Origin: Zingiber officinale
Lineage: Eukaryota; Streptophyta; Magnoliopsida; Zingiberales; Zingiberaceae
Assembly (NCBI RefSeq): GCF_018446385.1
Contig: NC_055990.1
Location: forward strand, 28,667,891-28,731,890
Direction: 5' to 3'
Length of the DNA: 64,000 bases
Notes under the pieces: generated by a model
Databases searched by the model: none
Told to the model about the DNA's origin: nothing
Seen by the model: only the letters and a program-made list of their open reading frames with translations
In this document: positions 58,681 to 64,000 of the stretch, one piece after another
Layout of the letters: each line of letters starts with the position of its first letter
Numbering within the stretch: the stretch's first letter is position 1
Program-made: the position numbers and the translations under genes

Positions 58681-59143
58681 TCATGAGCATGGTTTCTTCT
58701 CTTTTTATTTTTAATTTCAAGAGTTCAAATCTTTCGAAATACCGTAAGCGACTTGTACCACAGGTGAGGGAATACTTACATCCTTATTTGATTTTCTTAA
58801 GGGGAAATATCTTGCTTGTGGAGCCTTCCTAGAGAGGGGTCCTCCTTTGTTTTTGGATTTCGGCAAGGAGAGGTGGGGGAGGGTTCTTGGTCACAGTGAG
58901 GAGGAGGGATGAGGAAGAGGAGAAAATGAGTTTTCCTCTTAAATTTCTCTTTTATTCATCATGAGGGAAGGAAGGGAAAATGTATTTTTCCTTCTCCTTT
59001 CTTTTATTTCTCCTTAATGAAAAGAGGAAGCAAGAATCCTCTTTTCTTTTGAGAGGGAGAAGGCAACTCTAACTTCTCCTTCTCAATGAAAAAGCTCTCT
59101 TCTTACTCTTAACTATATTGTTACTTCTCTCTTTAATAATCAC

Positions 59144-59212
59144 TTCTCTTGGTCTATTGGTTAACACCTACATATATCTAGTAAGAGGTCCAAGGTTCAA
59201 GCCTTGGTCATC
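59144..59212 (+). ncRNA. tRNA-like segment in solo LTR F (antisense to the LTR)
   Basis: Reads TTGGTCTATTGGTTAACACC (A-box-like) and, after a short spacer, CCAAGGTTCAAGCCTTGG (B-box-like; 6-bp stem, 59190-59207), with A-box to B-box spacing compatible with a tRNA gene. Acceptor pairing is not seen. The LTR is minus-oriented, so this plus-strand segment is antisense to it, about 120 bp from the LTR 5' end, the same relative position as the tRNA-like segment in E. Confidence 0.45.
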
Positions 59213-59237
59213 TCATCTCTTTTTGGTTCTATTTTAT

Positions 59238-60389
59238 TTTATTATTTTTTTGCACATTTACACAATAGGCCTATTTTTATTCATGATAAAAATATATCTA
59301 AAATCTTGCTAAGTACTCCATGGGTGTTACAGATATACCCAAGACAGCTTTCAGGACCAGATACGGACATTATGAGTTCGTAGTCATGCCCTTTGGCGTG
59401 ACGAATGCTCCAGCTACTTTCATGGACCTCATGAACAGAGAATTCAGAGAATACTTAGATAAGTTTATTATCGTGTTCATCGACGACATTCTAATCTATT
59501 CCAGAACTCAGGAAGAACACGTAGAGTACCTGAAGATAGTACTGCAAACCCTTCAGCAGAACCAGCTGTACGCCAAGTTCACGAAATGTGAATTCTGGCT
59601 CGATCAAGTGTCCTTCCTGGGTCACATCATCTCCAAGGATGGTGGGTAGACCCCAGTAAGATAGAGGTTGTGAGTAACAGGAAAAGACCTAAGAACGCCA
59701 ATGAAATCAGAAGCTTTCTGGGACTGGCAGGCTATTGCAGAAAATTTGTAAAGGATTTCTCCAGGATAGCCTCCCCGCTGACAGCTCTCACCAGGAACAC
59801 CAGAGAACAACTTCTATTATTTTTTTTGCACATTTACACAATAGGCCTATTTTTATTCATGATAAAAATATATCTAAAATCTTGCTAAGTACTCCATGGG
59901 TGTTACAGATATACCCAAGACAGCTTTCATGACTAGATATGGACATTATGAGTTCGTAGTCATGCCCTTTGGCGTGACGAATGCTCCAGCTACTTTCATG
60001 GACCTCATGAACAGAGTATTCAGAGAATACTTAGATAAGTTTGTTATCGTGTTCATCGACGACATTCTAATCTATTCCGGAACTCAGGAAGAACACGCAG
60101 AGTACCTAAAGATAGTACTGCAGACCCTTCAGCAGAACCAGCTGTACGCCAAGTTCACGAAATGTGAATTCTGGCTCGATCAAGTGTCCTTCCTGGGTCA
60201 CATCATCTCCAAGGATGGTGGGTAGACCCCAGTAAGATAGAGGTTATGAGTAACAGGAAAAGACCTAAGAACGCCAATGAAATCAGAAGCTTTCTGGGAC
60301 TGGCAGGCTATTACAGAAAATTTGTAAAGGATTTCTCCAGGATAGCCTCCCTGCTGACAGCTCTCACTAGGAACACCAGAAAATTTCAA
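59238..60389 (+). repeat. 576-bp tandem duplication spanning the F/pol junction
   Basis: 59238-59813 and 59814-60389 are near-identical and offset by exactly 576 bp ('gcacatttacac' at 59252 and 59828). The unit holds the last 94 bp of solo LTR F, the duplication GATAT and about 475 bp of pol. Both copies share a frameshift/stop after HIISKDGG, so that defect predates the duplication. The length is a multiple of three. Confidence 0.92.
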
Positions 60390-60700
60390 TGGACAGAGGA
60401 CTGTGAGAACAGCTTCATCGAGCTAAAAAGAAGATTGACCAGTGCTCTCATTCTGACTCTGCCAGAAAACACAGACAGCTTTGATATTTACAGTGATGCC
60501 TTTAAATTGGGACTAGGAGCAGTACTGATGCAAAATGGAGGGGTGATCGCCTATGCCTCCAGACAACTCAAGAACTATGAGAGGAACTACCCTACTCATG
60601 ACCTTGAGCTTGCAGCAGTTGTCTTCGCCCTCAAATTTGGAGACATTACTTGTATAGAGCTCAGTGTAGAGTGTATACAGATCATCAGAGTCTGAAGTAC
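59332..60700 (+). pseudogene. Gypsy E reverse transcriptase, second half (duplicated), and RNase H start
   Basis: After the target duplication: [46 protein letters not shown] (catalytic FIDD, near 59475 and again near 60050) and [11 protein letters not shown], with a stop in each copy (about 59647 and 60223). A reframed part, [33 protein letters not shown], appears in both copies. RNase H ([20 protein letters not shown] near 60480; [28 protein letters not shown] near 60560) follows only after the second copy. A frameshift near 60640 leads on. Confidence 0.85.
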
Positions 60701-61793
60701 TTCTTCACCCAGAAGGATCTGAATATGCGACAGCGCAGATGGCTCGAGCTGGTCAAAGACTATAATATAGACATCCTCTACCACCCAGGAAAAGCCAATA
60801 AGGTGGCAGACGCACTTAGCAGGAAGTCCAATGCCACCTTACTATCCCTAGCAGCCATGTCACCGCCCCTACAAAAGGAAATTACAGATTTCGGTCTCGA
60901 ACTTATAGTTGGACAGCTCTCTACTATGACATTAACATCTACCATGCTTGGTGACATTCAGACAGCTCAGGGTCAGAACCCTAAAATTCAGAAAATCAAG
61001 CAAGGGTTAGCAGAATCAGAAAGTGGAGAGTTCGGAGTATCTGATAGTGGGGTATTGTATTTTGGTGACAGACTATGTGTTCCGGATCAGGAGGAACTAC
61101 GGAGGAAGATCCTAGACGAGGCTCACAGGACTCCTTATGCGATGCATCCTGGTTCCACCAAGATGTACTAAGACCTAAAGGGACGTTTTTGGTGGCCTGG
61201 GATGAAAAGAGACACCGCTAGATATGTCAGTACCTGTCTGACCTGTTAGAGGGTCAAGGCAGAACACCAGAGACCAGTAGGAGTTCTGCAGCCTAGTCAG
61301 ATTCTAGAATGGAAGTGGATGGATATTTCCATGGATTTCATAGTGGGACTACCCAGTTGACAGATTGACTAAATCAGCCCACTTCTTAGCTATCAGGATA
61401 TCCTACTCCATGGAGCAGCTAGCTCAGTTGTATCTCAAGGAGATTGTCAGACTGCATGGAGTTCCACGGACCATCATTTCAGACAGAGACAGTAGATTCA
61501 TGTCACACTTCTGGGAGTGTGTACAGTCAGCATTGAGCACCAGGTTAAAGTTTAGCACAACTTTCCATCCTCAGAAAGATGGTCAGACGGAGCGAGTAAA
61601 TCAGGTACTCGAAGATATGCTCCGAGTGTGTGCTCTAGACTTCAAGGGAAGTTGGTGCAAATATCTGTGTTTAGCAGAATTTACATACAACAATAGCTAT
61701 CAGGCCACTATCGGCATGGCACCCTACGAGGCTCTCTACAGGTGGAGGTGTAGATCTCCAATCTACTGGTATGAAAGTGGTGAACAGAAATAA
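60650..61793 (+). pseudogene. Gypsy E RNase H end and integrase
   Basis: End of RNase H ([46 protein letters not shown]) at 60670-60830. The integrase zinc finger H2C2 ([17 protein letters not shown], stop, then CLTC near 61235) is broken by stops near 61169 and 61246. Integrase core: [12 protein letters not shown] (first catalytic Asp near 61325), DRLTKSAHFLAI, HGVPRTIISDRDSRFMSHFW (second Asp near 61485), and DGQTERVNQVLEDMLR (catalytic Glu near 61595), then YNNSYQATIGMAPYEALY. A deletion/frameshift near 61350 separates the first Asp from the rest. Confidence 0.87.
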
Positions 61794-62339
61794 CTAGAAC
61801 TTCAGACAGATCTAGTAGCAAATACCACAGCAGCTATACAGTAGATTCGCTAGAGGATAGAGACAGCTCAGAGCCGCCAGAAAAGCTATGCTGATACACG
61901 GCGTCGACCCCTAGAGTTTTCAGTGGGGGATACAGTATTCCTCTGAGTGACTCCCATGAGGGGAGTAATGCGTTTTGGGAAGAAGAGCAAATTAAGTCCC
62001 AGATATGTGGGACCATACCTTATCACCAGAAGAGTTGACAAGGTAGCATATGAGCTAGAGCTACCCCATGAGATGTCAGCTATCCATAACGTATTTCATG
62101 TCTCTATGCTGAAGAAGCATATCCCAGATGCCACCCAGGTGATTGAGCCCCAGTCGGTACAAGTCCGCGAAGACCTCAGCTATGACAGTCGGCCTATTCA
62201 GATAATAGACCGAGCAGTTAAGAAATTACGGAACAAGGATGTACCATTAGTAAAAGTCATTTGGCAAAATCACACTGCAGAAGAGGCAACTTGGGAGACA
62301 GAAGCTAGTATGAGACAGAAGTACCCAGAGTTATTTTAA
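61794..62339 (+). pseudogene. Gypsy E integrase C-terminus with chromodomain-like tail
   Basis: LSPRYVGPYLITRRVDKVAYELELP (GPY/F module, near 61990-62070), HNVFHVSMLKKHIPDATQVI, then a chromodomain-like segment KDVPLVKVIWQNHTAEEATWETEASMRQKYPELF ending at 62339. Several stops between 61794 and 61946. Such tails can direct chromovirus integration towards modified chromatin (family knowledge). The polypurine tract and 3' LTR follow within 35 bp. Confidence 0.87.
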
Positions 62340-62500
62340 GTTCGAGGACGAACTTTTTATAAGGTATGGGGGATTGCAACGCCCAAAAATTCTTGAATAA
62401 ATTTTAGAAATATTCTATTATTTTTTTCTGGAATTTTAGAATATTTTTATGAAATTTTATGGGTAGCAGAAGTAGCAAAATTAAATAAAAACGTAAAATA

Positions 62501-63408
62501 TGTTGGTGCAGCGGAGACCGGCAAGAGGGGGTGAATTGCTGAAAATAAAAATAAAAATACCCTCCTCAGATTTCAACTCAGAAATAAATGCAGCAATAAA
62601 ATAACAACTAAATTAAGGAGATAGAAAAAGAAACAGAAACAGAAACAGAAACAGAATTTAACCTGGTTACAACCAAGGAGGTTGTTAATCCAGGGCGATG
62701 AAAAGCTCTACTAGTAGAATCTCCTTTACTGTAGGCGGAGAAGCCTTTTTACAATTAGAACGCTCACTTAGTTGCTAGGAATTGATTACAAGTTGGATGC
62801 TTGAGTTGTTGTTGAATTCCTAACTCCAGGGGCCTTTATATAGCTCCTGGAAAGTCTATCACGAGGGTCCAAGGCGCCTCCAACAAGGTTCAAGGCGCCT
62901 CCAGCTCGGTCAGCGGATAAAACTTTATCCGCAACACAAACGGTCAAATCTGACCTGTTGAAGGCGCCTTCAACAGGGTTGAAGGCGCCTTCATGATGGA
63001 GGCGCCTCCAAGCCTACTGGAGGTGCCTCCAAGCTGGCAGCTCTATTTTTCAGCTTGGTTTCTTCAGCTTCCGATGCTCCGTTCTTTTGGGTGATTGTGG
63101 CCAACCGGAATAAAGCTCACCCGAACCCAATTCCCGGCCTTCTCCTCGAGCAGCCTTCCGTCCCAGCTTAACGTCCCTCGAACGTCGCGCACGCTCTTCA
63201 CGCCCACCGGAGTACTCTTCCGCAGCTCTCTCATCCTTCGGACGCACCGAGCCCGTCGTCTCCCTTCCCGTGCCGTCCTTCTCGCTAGCTGCGTCTTCCG
63301 CTCGACTTCCTGTGTTCCTAAGCTCCTGCACACTCAGACACAGGGATCAAACACAGCAGGACCTAACCAACTTGGTTGATCACATCAAAACTACTACGGG
63401 GTCCAACA
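62501..63408 (-). repeat. Solo LTR H (Sirevirus-like) in the 3' LTR of E
   Basis: TGTTGGTGCAGCGGAGACC to GGGGTCCAACA, with a perfect duplication AAATA (62496-62500, 63409-63413). The undisturbed site is visible at the same place in the 5' LTR of E (49665-49675, 'aaaatagcctaagcg'), which proves the insertion. In minus sense: a TATA box CTATATAAAGGCC (62832-62844), with five GGCGCC palindromes upstream of it (62873, 62893, 62963, 62983, 63001). Same family as the LTR at 46244-47111. 908 bp. Confidence 0.93.
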
Positions 63409-63413
63409 AAATA

Positions 63414-63491
63414 GCCTAAGCGGGAATTGAACCCGCGACTTATTAAACCCTGTAACTTATAGCATGACTTTAGTAACCAGGTGGCCCTAGC
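63414..63491 (-). ncRNA. tRNA-like segment in the 3' LTR of Gypsy E (antisense to the LTR)
   Basis: Second copy of the segment at 49673-49750. Here the T-arm is perfect: GCGGG-TTCAATT-CCCGC (5-bp stem, 7-nt loop), with GGTTCAATTCC matching the B-box consensus except for one base. The stretch CCACCTGGTTACTAAAG could serve as an A box. Its 3' end lies at 63414, six bases from solo LTR H. Confidence 0.5.
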
Positions 63492-64000
63492 AGGGGTGTG
63501 CTGAAAGAAGAGGAGAGAAATTATATTTATGATTTAGTTGGGTCGTATTAATCACTTAATATAAATAAGGAATTTAAGTGAGGGTTTATTATTTTTGGAT
63601 CGGCAACTCTTCCTCACCCTCACCCTCACCCTCAATCGCCGCCCTCTCCCTCTTCCTCACCCTATCGGCACACCAAGCTCCAAGGGACATAGGGTTCTAT
63701 CCCTAGGGTCGTAGGAGCACCTTCCGGCGACGACTCTAGTACGAGGACGCTTATCTCCGCGAGAAGAACGCGTAGACATAAGAAGATCGTCGAGGAGATC
63801 TTCTTCTTCGAAAACCTAGCGATCAGAACTGTAAGAAACCTAGCGCATGAAGTAAGTAAGCCCTCACCTGCAGTATAAGTAGTTAATCGTATGTTTTTAT
63901 GTTTTTAGTTCAGCCATATGTAGATTTTTCGGCACGTAGGGTGTATTTGACCCTCCTCGCAAGTTTAGGGTTTATTTGAGCACCTCTAGATGGGCCAGAC

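Larger units (their letters stand above)
54530..59331 (-). repeat. Solo LTR F (Gypsy, Tekay-like, minus orientation) inside the pol of E
   Basis: Begins TGTAACGCCCGCC, ends GGGTGTTACA, and is flanked by a perfect duplication GATAT (54525-54529, 59332-59336). Net length about 3.57 kb after removing G. It is related to the LTR of E by its ends and by a shared region near 54750-54860 ('ccttatacc(a)cagataaaggcaagggatgg' on the minus strand, compared with 51065-51110 of E). It contains a 144-bp tandem array (about 55850-58680) and a tRNA-like segment near 59144-59212. Reverse orientation relative to E. No coding region. Confidence 0.87.
49552..64000 (+). mobile_element. Gypsy element E, chromodomain type (Tekay/Del-like), 3' LTR truncated by the window end
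   Basis: 5' LTR 49552-52137; primer-binding site TGGTATCAGAGC at 52141; gag 52372-53718; protease and reverse transcriptase from about 53640; then RNase H, integrase and chromodomain to 62339; polypurine tract 'aaggtatggggga' at 62361-62373; 3' LTR from 62374. Inside it are solo LTR F (with G inside) at 54530-59331 and solo LTR H at 62501-63408. The gene order (integrase after RNase H) is Gypsy; the C-terminal chromodomain-like motif points to a chromovirus. The left flank before 49552 is CGTGTC; the matching right flank lies outside the window. Confidence 0.92.
62374..64000 (+). repeat. 3' LTR of Gypsy E, interrupted by solo LTR H, truncated by the window end
   Basis: TGCAACGCCC after the polypurine tract. 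62374-62500 plus 63409-64000 parallels 49552-50265 closely. Runs off the window end before the palindrome cluster. Confidence 0.9.

Overview
The window is nuclear DNA of a flowering plant, and its long nested LTR retrotransposons and Sirevirus-like elements suggest a large-genome monocot. A Zingiberales-type genome is my guess, on weak grounds. No rRNA, organellar or bacterial sequence was seen. By eye, over 80% is transposon-derived. The only gene that looks intact is a G-type lectin receptor-like kinase on the minus strand at 35274-37763, with a broken partial copy beside it at about 33900-34800.

Layout. 1-6692: leader and 5' LTR of a minus-strand Copia element whose body lies left of the window; a 3962-bp CACTA DNA transposon (441-4402, TSD TGG) sits in this LTR and carries captured exons of a BOP1-like ribosome-biogenesis gene and an MHK/CDKF-like kinase. 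6693-10660: 3' part of a probable Tat-lineage Gypsy element with an antisense ORF (putative gypsy-type transposon domain), a 39-bp minisatellite and LTR-like sequence. 10735-12660: decayed Copia pol. 12766-33828: a three-deep nest. Copia A (LTRs about 0.45-0.48 kb) was entered in its 3' LTR by Copia B (17494-33578, TSD AACCT). B was entered in its 5' LTR by gag-only, Sirevirus-like element C (19626-26598, TSD GGTTG).

33829-41600 holds the kinase locus, AT-rich intergenic DNA and a solo Tat-type LTR (39262-40089, TSD ACTAC). 41600-45090 is a field of palindromic modules. 45540-46030 is a fold-back element. 46244-49551 holds remnants of a minus-strand gag element and another LTR. From 49552 to the window end is a chromodomain-type (Tekay/Del-like) Gypsy element E. 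It is interrupted by solo LTR F (54530-59331, TSD GATAT), which contains solo LTR G (57088-58313, TSD CATAT), and by solo LTR H (62501-63408, TSD AAATA) in its 3' LTR. A 576-bp tandem duplication spans the F/pol junction.

Three patterns go beyond ordinary annotation. (1) Both LTRs of E and the related solo LTR F carry a tRNA-like sequence (A-box and B-box-like motifs, T-arm) antisense to the LTR and about 120 bp from its 5' end. (2) Most LTR families here have a different family-specific palindrome cluster just upstream of the TATA box. (3) C encodes only gag, in one frame of about 469 codons broken by a single TGA at the first cysteine of its first zinc knuckle, and has Sirevirus-like repeated polypurine tracts. 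All element boundaries, TSDs and homologies were read by eye; no database search was run.
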